A stretch of DNA of 64,000 bases from Branchiibius sp. NY16-3462-2 (lineage in GTDB: Bacteria; Actinomycetota; Actinomycetes; Actinomycetales; Dermatophilaceae). The stretch's first letter is position 1, and each line of letters begins with the position of its first letter. This document shows, in pieces, positions 49,402-62,010 of this stretch. The stretch covers positions 310,001 through 374,000 of the forward strand of contig NZ_LVCF01000035.1 in assembly GCF_001594145.1 (NCBI RefSeq), written 5' to 3'. Under the pieces are notes generated by a model, which was not told the origin of the DNA, searched no databases, and saw only the letters and a program-made list of their open reading frames with translations. The position numbers were made by a program, and so were the translations under genes.

Positions 49402-52400
49402 AGATCCATCACCTGTCCCTGTCTGCGTTCGGCCCGTTCGCCCAGACCCAGGACATCGACTTCGACGCGGTCGGTGCAGCGGGCCTGTTCCTGATCCACG
49501 GCCGCACGGGGGCCGGCAAGTCGAGCCTGCTGGATGCGATGTGCTTCGCCCTGTTCGGCAGCATTCCGCGCCAACGGGTTTCGACGGCAGCGGTCAAGGT
49601 CGCCAGCGATCACGCACCGGGTCAGCAGCCCACGGTCAGCATGGAGTTCTCCGTGGCGGGCCGCCGGCTGCGGATCACCCGCACCGCCAGTTACGATGTC
49701 GTCGGTCGCAAGGGTCAGACCACGACGCGACGCTCCACGGTGCTCCTGGAGGAATTGCGCGCCGGTCACTGGCAGGAGCAGGCCGTCAAAGAGCAGGAGA
49801 CCGGTGAGTTCATCAAGCGCACCCTCGGTCTGGACCTGCAGCAATTCGTCCAACTCATCCTGTTGCCGCAGGGAGAGTTCGCCGCGTTCTTACGTGCCAA
49901 ACCCGATGACCGCGGCGTCCTGCTGGAGCGACTGTTCGCCATCGACCGGTTCCGCGGGGTGGAGACCTGGCTGACCGAGCGTCGGTCGGTCGCTCGCACC
50001 CGGCGCGACGAAACGGCCGTCGCGGTCGCCCGTTGCCGCGACCGGATCGACGAGGTGCTCGTGGCGAGCGGCTGCGAGGAACCGCTGCCGGACACCGATC
50101 TTTCGTCGGCACTGTCTCTTCCATCGGCGCTGTCTTTTCCATCGGCACTGTCTCTTCCGTCGGCCCTGGCCGCCCTCCTGGAGCAGTTGGAGCAGAGCGC
50201 TACCGAGGCGATGGCGCACGCCCAGACAGCGGCTGATGCCGCGGTCACGGCGCGGCAGGCCTTCGTGGATGCGCAACAGCGTGCGGTGCGACGGGCCGAG
50301 GCGCAGGCAGCGGAGACAGAACGTGAAGCGTTGCTGGCTGCCGCACCGTCGCAGATTTCCCGACGCGCGCGGGTGGCCGCGGCCCGTCGCGCACAACAGA
50401 TCGATCCGTTCGCCGCTGCACACCGCCTTCGCTCCGGGCGCCGCGATACGTCCCGGGCCGCCTTCGAGGCGGCCGTCGCGTCGCTTCCCCCGGCACTGCG
50501 GGGTGACTCGGACACCTGGTGGCCGCGGTTGACGATCGCGCTGACCGACGGCGGTCAGCCCCTGGTCGGCCTGCCCCAGTTGGCTGCATCGTTGCAGCGG
50601 GCGACTGAACGCCGGGAGCAGTTGCGCGGTGACGAGACCGCCGCTGCCGCGCGGGTGTCTTCACTCCAGGCACGGCAGACCGAGACGTTGACCGCGCAGA
50701 CTGCGTTGCGCGACGTGACGGCTGAATCGGAAGCCGTTACGGCTCAGTGGAACTCGATCACCGCCACGATGGGTGTGCTGAGCAAACTGTCCGCCGTTGC
50801 CACCGCGGTCGCAAGCGAACGCGCGTCGTGCGAATCGGCGGTGCGTGCCGCCGCGGTTGCGCAAGCAGCCAGCGCTGGTGCCCGGACCGACCTCGATCGG
50901 TTGCGTGCTGACCGGCTGGCTGGCATCGCCGCGGAACTCGGAGCCGAGCTCGAGACCGGAGTTCCCTGCCCGGTCTGCGGATCGGCGCAGCACCCCTGCC
51001 CTGCAGCTGCGACCGCTGACGCAGTGACCGCTGACGACGTCTCGGCGGCCGCAGCGGTGGCGGATCGCGCGGCGGCCGACGCGGCGACCGCCGATCAGGC
51101 CCTGGCCGCCGCACGCGCCCGGTTGAGCACCCTGGAGGCGCAATGGGCGACCGCGCACGACGACCTGCCCGAGTGGGGTGCGGTCAGCTTGTGGTTGCCG
51201 GCGAAGGTCGTGTCGGCCGCGGGTTCGCTCTGGTCGGCCGCGTCGCCGCTGGCCCCGCACCTCATCGACGAGTTGACCTCGACGGTGGGGACAGCACAGC
51301 ACGCTGCCGCCGACGAGGTCGAACGCGTGAGACAGGCCGCTGACCAACTGGCCGATCTGGCGCAGACCGCTGACCTGCTGACCGCCGAACTGTCTGCCGC
51401 GACCGCCGAAGTCGTCACCGTGCGAGCCCGCATCGCCGACACCGACACCGAGATCGCCGAGGTCTCACACGCCATCGATACCGGCCGGCGGCAGCACGCC
51501 GACGCCTGCCCCTGCGGTAGCGACGCCGACGGACACGCTGTTGTCATGACGGCTGTTGATGACGTCGTGCGCTTGCTGGACGCGGCGGCCGCTGACAAGG
51601 TGCTGGCTGACGAAGCAGCCGCCGACCTCGCCGCGGCCTTGGCAACCCAGCACTTCGTATCGGTCGACGAGTACGACGAGTCTCGTTGCAGTACAGAGGA
51701 ACTCGCTGCTCTCGAAGCTGGTATCGCCGACTACGACGCGCGCCTGCAGGCTACGACCGCCGTGCTCGAACTCCCAGCGGTCGTGGCCGCGTGCGCCGCA
51801 CCGCCGGACGATCTCGACGCGTTACAGACCGCCGCCGCCTCTGCGGAGGACCGTGCCAACAACGACCGGGCGGCGGCGACCGGACTCGAAACGACGGTCA
51901 CCCGGCTCCGAACCTTGTCCGCTGACCTCGGGACGGTGCACTCGGCGTACGTTGCGGCCGAACGTGACTTCGCCACGGTCGCGGCGCTCGCCGACACGGT
52001 CAATGGGGCGGGCGAGGACAACGAGTTGCGGATGCGGCTGTCCGCGTACGTGCTGGCCGCCCGGCTCGAGTCGGTGACCACGTTCGCCAACGAGCGGCTG
52101 AGCGCGATGAGCGACGGGCGGTTCACCCTCGAGCACAGTGACGCCCGGGCCAAGCACGGCGCGCGCAGCGGACTCGGACTGGTGGTCAGGGACGCCTGGA
52201 CCGGGCAGACCCGTGACACAGCAACTCTCTCGGGCGGAGAGTCCTTCATGGCATCGCTGTCGCTGGCCCTCGGATTGGGAGATGCGGTGCTCGCGGAGAC
52301 CGGTGGGCGCCCGCTGGAAACCCTGCTGGTCGACGAAGGATTCGGTTCGCTGGACCAGGACACACTGGACCGGGTGCTTCAGGTGCTGGACGAGTTGCGG

Positions 52401-52532
52401 GCCGGTGATCGCGTCGTCGGGATCGTCAGTCACGTCCCTGACCTGCGGCAACGCATCCCCACCCAGCTTGAGGTGCAGCGCTCCGAAGCAGGTTCGAGCG
52501 TCCGGATGCGGGACGGAGCCAGCGCGGCATAG
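49398..52532 (+). CDS. sbcC: Exonuclease SbcCD ATPase subunit
   Basis: A 1044-residue Rad50-like ATPase. The N-terminal lobe has Walker A GRTGAGKSSLLDAMCFALFG. Long Ala-rich coiled coils run through residues about 180–880, with a zinc-hook CPVCG at the apex near residue 520. The C-terminal lobe has signature LSGGESFMASLSLALGLGDA and Walker B LVDEGFGSLDQDTLD. It couples ATP to opening of the SbcD nuclease. A four-unit 18-bp tandem repeat inside residues 236–257 gives the pattern (L/F)PSALS and may vary between strains. ATG 49398 overlaps sbcD. Confidence 0.95.
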   Translation: MKIHHLSLSAFGPFAQTQDIDFDAVGAAGLFLIHGRTGAGKSSLLDAMCFALFGSIPRQRVSTAAVKVASDHAPGQQPTVSMEFSVAGRRLRITRTASYDVVGRKGQTTTRRSTVLLEELRAGHWQEQAVKEQETGEFIKRTLGLDLQQFVQLILLPQGEFAAFLRAKPDDRGVLLERLFAIDRFRGVETWLTERRSVARTRRDETAVAVARCRDRIDEVLVASGCEEPLPDTDLSSALSLPSALSFPSALSLPSALAALLEQLEQSATEAMAHAQTAADAAVTARQAFVDAQQRAVRRAEAQAAETEREALLAAAPSQISRRARVAAARRAQQIDPFAAAHRLRSGRRDTSRAAFEAAVASLPPALRGDSDTWWPRLTIALTDGGQPLVGLPQLAASLQRATERREQLRGDETAAAARVSSLQARQTETLTAQTALRDVTAESEAVTAQWNSITATMGVLSKLSAVATAVASERASCESAVRAAAVAQAASAGARTDLDRLRADRLAGIAAELGAELETGVPCPVCGSAQHPCPAAATADAVTADDVSAAAAVADRAAADAATADQALAAARARLSTLEAQWATAHDDLPEWGAVSLWLPAKVVSAAGSLWSAASPLAPHLIDELTSTVGTAQHAAADEVERVRQAADQLADLAQTADLLTAELSAATAEVVTVRARIADTDTEIAEVSHAIDTGRRQHADACPCGSDADGHAVVMTAVDDVVRLLDAAAADKVLADEAAADLAAALATQHFVSVDEYDESRCSTEELAALEAGIADYDARLQATTAVLELPAVVAACAAPPDDLDALQTAAASAEDRANNDRAAATGLETTVTRLRTLSADLGTVHSAYVAAERDFATVAALADTVNGAGEDNELRMRLSAYVLAARLESVTTFANERLSAMSDGRFTLEHSDARAKHGARSGLGLVVRDAWTGQTRDTATLSGGESFMASLSLALGLGDAVLAETGGRPLETLLVDEGFGSLDQDTLDRVLQVLDELRAGDRVVGIVSHVPDLRQRIPTQLEVQRSEAGSSVRMRDGASAA
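50103..50168 (+). repeat. 18-bp tandem repeat inside sbcC
   Basis: Three 18-bp units (50103–50120, 50121–50138, 50139–50156) and a partial fourth unit up to 50168 encode a repeating hexapeptide of the form PSALS followed by Leu or Phe. The reading frame is preserved, so unit number can change without breaking sbcC. Confidence 0.85.
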
Positions 52533-52544
52533 CTGCCTCGGTGC

Positions 52545-52550
52545 GATAAT
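52545..52550 (+). promoter_or_regulatory. Putative leaderless -10 element of the aminotransferase gene
   Basis: GATAAT preceded by TGC (extended type) ends 6 nt before GTG 52557, close behind the sbcC stop, so the aminotransferase probably has its own promoter. Confidence 0.45.
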
Positions 52551-52556
52551 TCCGCC

Positions 52557-53777
52557 GTGCCCCGCGATATCCGACAGTCCAAGAAGCTCCAGCATGTCCG
52601 CTACGACGTGCGTGGTCCGATTCTCGTCGAGGCCGAGCGGTTGGAGGCCGAGGGGCACCGCATCCTGAAGCTGAACATCGGTAACCCTGCCCCGTTCGGG
52701 TTCGAGGCACCCGAAACCATCCTGCAGGACATGGTCCACCACTTGCCGAACGCGCAGGGATACAGCGACTCCCGGGGGATCTACTCGGCCCGTACGGCGG
52801 TCGCCAACTTCTACCAGGCTGAGGGACTGACCGACGTGCGCGTCGAGGACGTCTTCATCGGCAACGGCGTCAGCGAGATGATCTCGCTGGTCCTGCAGGC
52901 ATTCGTCGACGACGGCAACGAGATCCTGGTGCCGGCACCGGACTACCCGCTGTGGACCGGCGCTGTCGCTCTCGCGGGCGGGACGCCGGTGCACTACCGC
53001 TGCGACGAAGCCGACGGCTGGAACCCCGATCTGGACGACATCGAGTCGAAGATCACCGAGAACACCCACGCGCTGGTGGTGATCAACCCGAACAATCCGA
53101 CCGGCGCGGTCTACTCCCCCGAGATCCTCCAGGGCTTGGCTGACATCGCCCGACGCCACGATCTGGTCATCTTCGCCGACGAGATCTACGAGAAGATCCT
53201 GTTCGACGGCGCCGTCCACCATCACATGGCGGCGTTCGCCGGGGAGGACGTGCTCTGCCTGACCTTCAGTGGATTGTCGAAGGCCTACCGGGTTGCCGGC
53301 TTCCGCAGCGGCTGGGTGACCATCACCGGTCCGCGGCGTCGGGCTACCGACTTCCTCGAAGGTCTGACGCTGCTGGCCAACATGCGTATGTGCGCGAATG
53401 TCCCTGCGCAACATGCGATTCAGACGGCACTCGGCGGCTACCAGTCGATCAACGATCTGCTGCTTCCGGGTGGGCGGCTGTTGGAGCAGCGCAACGTTGC
53501 TTACGACATGCTGAACGCCATTCCCGGTGTTTCGTGCGTGAAACCGATGGGGGCGCTCTACTGCTTCCCGCGCCTGGACCCGCAGGTCTACCCGATTGCG
53601 GACGACGAGAAGTTCGTGATCGACCTGCTGCGGGAGACCAAGATCCTGGTCACTCACGGCACCGGGTTCAACTGGCCCGATCCGGACCACTTCCGGTTGG
53701 TGACCCTGCCACCGGTCGAAGACCTCACCGAAGCGCTGACCCGGATCGGCGACTACCTGGCGACCATTCGGGTCTGA
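52557..53777 (+). CDS. AlaA-like pyridoxal-phosphate aminotransferase
   Basis: A 406-residue fold-type I aminotransferase. The N-terminal motif is ILKLNIGNPAPFGFEAPE. The central motifs are YSDSRGIYSARTAV and VINPNNPTGAVYSPEIL, the PLP lysine lies in SGLSKAYRVAGFRSGW, and the carboxylate-binding arginine is near the end in DPDHFRLVTLPP. It matches the glutamate–pyruvate aminotransferase AlaA (YfbQ) group, which makes alanine from pyruvate and glutamate. It starts with GTG 52557. The neighbour downstream is the AlkD-like gene, about 46 bp away. Confidence 0.9.
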   Translation: MPRDIRQSKKLQHVRYDVRGPILVEAERLEAEGHRILKLNIGNPAPFGFEAPETILQDMVHHLPNAQGYSDSRGIYSARTAVANFYQAEGLTDVRVEDVFIGNGVSEMISLVLQAFVDDGNEILVPAPDYPLWTGAVALAGGTPVHYRCDEADGWNPDLDDIESKITENTHALVVINPNNPTGAVYSPEILQGLADIARRHDLVIFADEIYEKILFDGAVHHHMAAFAGEDVLCLTFSGLSKAYRVAGFRSGWVTITGPRRRATDFLEGLTLLANMRMCANVPAQHAIQTALGGYQSINDLLLPGGRLLEQRNVAYDMLNAIPGVSCVKPMGALYCFPRLDPQVYPIADDEKFVIDLLRETKILVTHGTGFNWPDPDHFRLVTLPPVEDLTEALTRIGDYLATIRV

Positions 53778-53823
53778 CGCCTGACCTGACCTTCAGATCA
53801 CCGCGCCGATAGCCGCTGTCGAC

Positions 53824-54507
53824 ATGACCGCCGCCGATGTGCCGGCCGTCGAGGTCCTGGTCGAGCACATCCGCCACGAATTGCGAGCGGCGGCAGACCC
53901 CTCGTTGGCCCCCGGGCAGCAGCGCTACATGAAGTCGGCCATGCCCTATCTCGGGGTTCGGGTGCCCGCTGCCCGACGGATCGCGCGAGCGGCTGCCTGC
54001 GACATCACCGACCCGGTCGCGATCCGCGCCGCAGCGCGACGACTGTGGGACGAGGCAAGTCACCGGGAGGAACGGTACGCGGCCCTTGCCCTTCTCGCGA
54101 CCAAAACCGTTGCTGGACAAGTTGATTCGCTGCCAGTGGTCGAGCACTTCATCCGAACCGGGCAATGGTGGGACTACGTCGATGAGGCGGCACACCGACT
54201 GCGGGAGCTGCTCGATGCCGGGACGGCCGACATGCCTGACCTTCTGCGGGCGTGGAGCCGGGATGAAGACTTCTGGATCCGACGCGCAGCCATCATCGCG
54301 CAGCTGAACCGCGGTGACGGCACCGATCTCACACTGCTCGCCGACGTCATCGAGCCCAATCGCGACGACCCCGAGTTCTTCATCCGCAAAGCGATCGGCT
54401 GGGCGTTGCGTGATGCTGCTCGTGCCCATCCCGAGTGGGTGCGCACCTATCTGGCCAGGCACGACCTTTCCCCGCTCAGCCGCCGGGAAGCGGCCAAGCA
54501 CCTATAG
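53824..54507 (+). CDS. AlkD-like DNA alkylation repair protein
   Basis: A 227-residue HEAT-repeat protein. The repeats begin with MKSAMPYLGVRVPAARRIAR, typical of AlkD/AlkC. The segment RTGQWWDYVDEAAHRLRELL carries Trp and Asp residues like those that contact alkylated bases, with DEDFWIRRAAIIAQL and DPEFFIRKAIGWALRDAAR following. Such proteins excise N3- and N7-alkylated purines without base flipping. The start is ATG 53824, close to the upstream aminotransferase and convergent with the DUF222/HNH gene. Confidence 0.9.
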   Translation: MTAADVPAVEVLVEHIRHELRAAADPSLAPGQQRYMKSAMPYLGVRVPAARRIARAAACDITDPVAIRAAARRLWDEASHREERYAALALLATKTVAGQVDSLPVVEHFIRTGQWWDYVDEAAHRLRELLDAGTADMPDLLRAWSRDEDFWIRRAAIIAQLNRGDGTDLTLLADVIEPNRDDPEFFIRKAIGWALRDAARAHPEWVRTYLARHDLSPLSRREAAKHL

Positions 54508-54526
54508 CGCCAACCCCTCGCGCCGA

Positions 54527-55873
54527 TCACGGGTCGTCACCACCCGCGGCCCGCCGGATGGCCCAGCTCCACTCCAGATCAACCAGGTACTGCTCGTACG
54601 GTGACCAGGTCTGCGACGGCTGGCACGCGGCAGGAGGGCGAGTACTCGCTTCGAGTCCCCCACTGCTCACCAGCACCTCGCTGGCGGTACCGGTCACCTG
54701 CCACGCTGGGTGTTCCTTGACGAGATTGCAGTGTTGACAGTCCCCCTCGGCATTCGAGGCGCTGGTCGGCCCACCCTTCGCGTGGGAGGTGATGTGATCT
54801 ATCTCGGTAATAGCAGCACCGCACCAGGGCGTACGACATCGCCGATCACGCCACCGCACGAACTCACGGAGCAAGCCGCGGAAGAACCGACTCCTACTCT
54901 CCATCCCCACCAACTGGCCGGTGGCCGGGTGGACGAACAGTCGGCGTACGTCGATCCCGTCCTCATGCTGGGAGAGCACCTCGCGGACTTCCCCCGCCGG
55001 CAGCGGGCCGTAACCGGGCAGATAGCCCGGTTCCTTACCCGAGGTCAGGGCGTCGATGGGGACGAGCAGATTCACCGTGACATCCACCGGCTGCGTCAAT
55101 GGATCGCGACCCGAGATCCGCTGCACCAGCAGGTCGGCCGTCCATTGACGGTGCGTGCGCACCGGCTCCCAATCGGGCCGCGGCTCTCGCTTGGCCGTGG
55201 TCGCCGACTTCCGCAATGCCTCCAAGCACGCCCGACCTTCGACAGCAGGCAGGAAGGCGGACAGGTGCGCCATCCCGTCCCGGGCTGCCCGCAGGCTCAC
55301 GTGTCGATCAGCGCGGGCTGCTTCCGCACGACGGGCCGCTAGCTCGGGATCGACCCGGTGCGCCGCTGAGCGTACGTCGTCGGCGAGGTGCCGGTCCGAC
55401 GTGCGCCCAAAGGTTTCAGAGACGCGCTCGATCACCAGGTCGCGGTCCTCGGGTACGAGGCCATCAGTCTCCCGGCGGATGATCCCGGCCTGCTCCTCGT
55501 TCAACTCACCCGTCCGCATCGCCTCGCGCACCGGCTCGGACGCCACCGTGAGATGGGCGATGCGCAGAAGCCGACCGGCCTGCACCGGGGAACGACGCCG
55601 TGCGAGCCCGAGTTGGGCGGCAACCAGCCGATCGGTGTGGCTCGGATTGACGAAGCCGCGACGGACGTCTTCGTCAGCCTGCTGCCGGTGCAGCGCGACG
55701 GTGACGTCCGCCTGGCGGGCCGTCAGGGTGTTCTTGAGATCCTCCAAGCACCGGACGATCTCCCAGGTCGGCTCATTAAGCAAAACATCGCCGATCCACT
55801 CCTGGAAACCGCGCACTACCGAAGGCACGTCGGACGCTGCGTCCGGGGCCTTCTCGAGGGCGGTCTGACTCAT
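54527..55873 (-). CDS. DUF222 and HNH endonuclease domain protein (13E12 type)
   Basis: A 448-residue protein. The first 300 residues form the helical DUF222 domain, with GELNEEQAGIIRRETDGL and SLRAARDGMAHLSAFLP. The C-terminal HNH nuclease shows CRTPWCGAAITEIDHITSHAKGG, quoted here in parts, and DCQHCNLVKEHPAW: metal cysteines plus the HNH histidine and asparagine. This family is abundant in actinobacteria and includes the mycobacterial 13E12 repeat proteins. Its role, in mobility or defence, is unknown. ATG 55873 lies 7 nt behind TAGTGT. Confidence 0.9.
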   Translation of the reverse strand: MSQTALEKAPDAASDVPSVVRGFQEWIGDVLLNEPTWEIVRCLEDLKNTLTARQADVTVALHRQQADEDVRRGFVNPSHTDRLVAAQLGLARRRSPVQAGRLLRIAHLTVASEPVREAMRTGELNEEQAGIIRRETDGLVPEDRDLVIERVSETFGRTSDRHLADDVRSAAHRVDPELAARRAEAARADRHVSLRAARDGMAHLSAFLPAVEGRACLEALRKSATTAKREPRPDWEPVRTHRQWTADLLVQRISGRDPLTQPVDVTVNLLVPIDALTSGKEPGYLPGYGPLPAGEVREVLSQHEDGIDVRRLFVHPATGQLVGMESRSRFFRGLLREFVRWRDRRCRTPWCGAAITEIDHITSHAKGGPTSASNAEGDCQHCNLVKEHPAWQVTGTASEVLVSSGGLEASTRPPAACQPSQTWSPYEQYLVDLEWSWAIRRAAGGDDP

Positions 55874-55924
55874 GTTTCAGACACTAGGGGCGACCACCGA
55901 CAGCCTCCGCGGAACCGAGAGCTG

Positions 55925-56974
55925 CTAGCTGCGCGAGCCCACCACGGGCAGCGGCGCGACAGGAAACCGACCGGTGATCGCGTCGGCCAATTGAACTGCG
56001 GTAGAGCGCCATTGGGGAAACGCATTACTCCGAGTCAGAGCGTCCAACGAGTGCACGATCCGGTCCGGCACCGGCGGCGCAGGACGATCTGCCCGTTCCG
56101 GCCATCCCGTCGAGAGAGTAGGCAGCAACCAGCTGATCGACAACCAGCGCCAGGCATCGGCCGCCACCTCGACGTCATTGCGTACGGCGCGCCACAGGCC
56201 CTCGTCGCACTCAAAGACCTGACGCCACCGCTCGAGTGCCGACCACCCCAACCCCGGCGGCAGGCGCCAGGCACACCAACACGACGGCCACGGGACCAGG
56301 AGATAGGCCAGGTCCCACGCGAGGTGGCGGATGGTCGCGAACTCCAGATCGAGAAAGAACGCACCGTCGTCGGTCAACAGGTTGTTGTCCGGACACATGT
56401 CACCTGCCGACAAGACCTCCAGCGGCGTCTCGAATGAGTCTGTCACGTCACGCAACTCAGCAAATCCATGACGTACGTCGATCCCCAGGTCGGCCGCTTG
56501 CGTCACCAGGTCTACGGCGGCTTCGTCGAGTAGGCCGGGCATGTAGTCCGCGAGGGAGTCCGGTGCCCCGGCCCGCGCCTCGAGTCCGGCACGATGGAAC
56601 CGCGCCAATCCGGTCACCCACGCGAGCACCGCACGCCGGGTCAGTAGCGGATCACCGGTCAGCATCTGGGAGGCGAGATGCGGATGGTCACCGAGGTCAG
56701 ACATGACGAGAAGCCCCGCTGAGTGCGCCACTAACGTGGGCGCGACTGGCGACCCAACTGACGAAAACGCCTCCAGCGCAGCAACTTCGGGTGACGGCTC
56801 CGAAACAAGCCGGCGCTTGGCGACGACCGTTCCGGCGTCAGCCGAGGATCGACGCAGTCGCAGCACCAGATGTCGTGATCCGCTTGGTAGCGGCTCGCCG
56901 ACGAGGACCAGCGGCTCGCCGAGCAACGTCGATGCGAGGTCAACGGTCTCCTGAACCTGGCTGGTCGAGGTCAC
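55925..56974 (-). CDS. Aminoglycoside phosphotransferase-like kinase
   Basis: A 349-residue APH-fold kinase. The N-terminal lobe includes HLVLRLRRSSADAGTVVAKRR. The catalytic loop is SAGDMCPDNNLL, where the usual His-Gly-Asp is changed to Ala-Gly-Asp, and the magnesium Asp is in FFLDLEFATIRHLAWDLAYL. A relative of choline/homoserine kinases and antibiotic kinases; the substrate is unknown. It starts with GTG 56974, overlapping the hydrolase stop by 4 bp, and probably is cotranscribed with it. Confidence 0.83.
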   Translation of the reverse strand: MTSTSQVQETVDLASTLLGEPLVLVGEPLPSGSRHLVLRLRRSSADAGTVVAKRRLVSEPSPEVAALEAFSSVGSPVAPTLVAHSAGLLVMSDLGDHPHLASQMLTGDPLLTRRAVLAWVTGLARFHRAGLEARAGAPDSLADYMPGLLDEAAVDLVTQAADLGIDVRHGFAELRDVTDSFETPLEVLSAGDMCPDNNLLTDDGAFFLDLEFATIRHLAWDLAYLLVPWPSCWCAWRLPPGLGWSALERWRQVFECDEGLWRAVRNDVEVAADAWRWLSISWLLPTLSTGWPERADRPAPPVPDRIVHSLDALTRSNAFPQWRSTAVQLADAITGRFPVAPLPVVGSRS

Positions 56975-57721
56975 CGCGCCAACGTTGCCACAAGCCAGTC
57001 TGTGGTGACAGCCAATAACCGGCTCGCAGCGGAGGAAGGCGACAACACGTTGAAGATGTGATCGACATCCGGGATCTCGACCAACGTCCGGTGCGGGACC
57101 CCCTCGACGAGCCGAGCGGATGCGGCGGGCAGGACGACCGTGTCCGCGGAACCGCAGACGGCCAGCACCGGGGCTGTGAGTCGCGCTGCTGCCGCAGCGA
57201 GGTCCATCGCCCGGAACTCCTCGAGCCACTGCCGGGAGAACTCGAACGTGCGATACCCGAGATCGATGACGGCAGACGGTGCCCCATCAGCAAGCAGCCC
57301 GGGGAACGCACCCAACAACTCCGAGGGCGTCAGCACACCGGCGGACCAGGTCACCAACCCGGCAACCGACGGATCACTCGCCGCGAGCAGCAACGCGATC
57401 ATGCCGCCCTGGGACATACCCAGGACCGCCACCCGATCTGCCGCGACCGACGGCTGCGCGCGCAACCAGGTCAGTGCCGCAGCCGCATCCTCAAGCTCCG
57501 AGGTCACCGTGAAATCCGTCTGCGGACGTGAGCTAGCGCCACAGCCAGCGAAATCGATTCGGAGAGAGGCAATTCCGTGGGCAGCGAGACTCTCACTCAG
57601 CCGAACGAAGAGGCGACCTACCTCGTCGCGTTCACTCGCCGTACCGTGCAGCAACAGCACCGCCGGCGACGCGGAGGTGCCGGGCGACACGAAGTCACCC
57701 GGCACCGAACCGATCTGGACC

Positions 57722-57729
<8 letters not shown>
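56971..57729 (-). CDS. Alpha/beta hydrolase (dienelactone hydrolase/peptidase S9-like)
   Basis: A 252-residue hydrolase. The N-terminal segment is AVLLLHGTASERDEVGRLF, the nucleophile elbow AVLGMSQGGMIALLLAA, the acid in AVCGSADTVVLP and the histidine in IPDVDHIFNVL. This is the layout of small prolyl-oligopeptidase-like esterases. Substrate unknown. It overlaps the end of gcvP by 8 bp and the kinase below by 4 bp, so the three minus-strand genes may be read together, though their functions look unrelated. Confidence 0.87.
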
Positions 57730-60562
<2,833 letters not shown>

Positions 60563-60604
60563 GACAGTCCTGAGGGTCGAGACGAACGCAGACGTACGGC
60601 GTCT

Positions 60605-60720
60605 CCCCCTCTGTCAGCGCATGACCTTCAGAGCAGCCTCTTCCGGATGGTCCTGGTGCCTGAGAGGTTCTGGGGAGAGTTGCCCCGTCGGCGCTTCCCT
60701 ATCGGAAGCTCTCCCACCCG
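60605..60720 (-). promoter_or_regulatory. Glycine riboswitch (apparently single aptamer) upstream of gcvP
   Basis: On the minus strand the leader reads, in order, GGGAGAG, a stem-loop with CTTCC/GGAAG, CGCCGACGGGGCAACTCTCC, CTCTCAGGCACCAGGACC and, further on, GACAGAGGGGGAG. These are the core blocks of the gcvT-type glycine aptamer. I find only one aptamer-like set in the 180-nt leader. It would switch gcvP on with glycine. Confidence 0.9.
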
Positions 60721-60738
60721 GCGTCGAAAGCTGCCCCG

Positions 60739-60744
60739 AGTATA
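60739..60744 (-). promoter_or_regulatory. Putative -10 element of gcvP
   Basis: Minus-strand TATACT, within GGTATACTCGG, lies just upstream of the glycine aptamer, so transcription would start at its 5' edge. No strong -35 element is seen. Confidence 0.5.
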
Positions 60745-60760
60745 CCGACGTGGGACAACC

Positions 60761-61357
<597 letters not shown>

Positions 61358-61483
61358 GGCTACCTCCGGAGTTCTGTACTGGTTGCTGGTCAAAGCTATG
61401 GCCGGGCCACCCACCGGTCAACGAGGCGCCCCGGCGTGTCGCGGGTGCTCGTCGTACCATAAAGCTCGACATGAGGGTTATAC

Positions 61484-61990
61484 CTAGCCCGGTGGCTCGT
61501 GCGGAGCATCGGAGTCAGGACCCATTTCGAAGTCCTCGGCCGACACGTTGTCCAGGAATTCGCGGAATTTCTCCACCTGCTCGGCCTCTTCCTCCTCGTC
61601 CGCGATCTCCACGCCTACCTCGTCGAGGATCTGATCGGCAACGTAGATCGGGATGTTCGCGCGCAGGGCGATGGCGATGGCATCCGACGAACGCGACCCG
61701 ATCCGGCGATCCTCATCGATCACTACATCGGCGAAGAACACGCCCTCTTCCATTTTGGTGATGACCACCGAAGACAGAGCGTGACCGAGGCCGTCAATCA
61801 GGTTGACGATCAGGTCGTGGGTCAGCGGCCGCGGCGGAACGACGCCCTGCTGGGCGTAGGCGATCGCCGTCGCCTCCGGCGCACCGATCCAGATCGGTAC
61901 ATACCGCTGGCCGCCGCGCTCGCGCAACAGGATGATCGGCTTGTTGGTCGGCATCTCGACCCGCACACCCATGACCTCGACTTCGCGCAC
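61484..61990 (-). CDS. Bifunctional nuclease family protein (DUF151)
   Basis: A 168-residue DUF151 protein with the N-terminal EVMGVRVEMPTNKPIILL. It continues RYVPIWIGAPEATAIAYAQQG, GVFFADVVIDEDRRIGSRSSDAIAIALR and an acidic C-terminal tail. The fold is found in plant and archaeal nucleases (BBD family), with proposed DNase/RNase activity. In M. tuberculosis the homologue is Rv1829. It lies between two MerR regulators, 126 bp from the one downstream on this strand and 20 bp from FtsR upstream. Confidence 0.92.
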   Translation of the reverse strand: MREVEVMGVRVEMPTNKPIILLRERGGQRYVPIWIGAPEATAIAYAQQGVVPPRPLTHDLIVNLIDGLGHALSSVVITKMEEGVFFADVVIDEDRRIGSRSSDAIAIALRANIPIYVADQILDEVGVEIADEEEEAEQVEKFREFLDNVSAEDFEMGPDSDAPHEPPG

Positions 61991-62010
61991 GAGACCACGC
62001 TACCCCGCGG

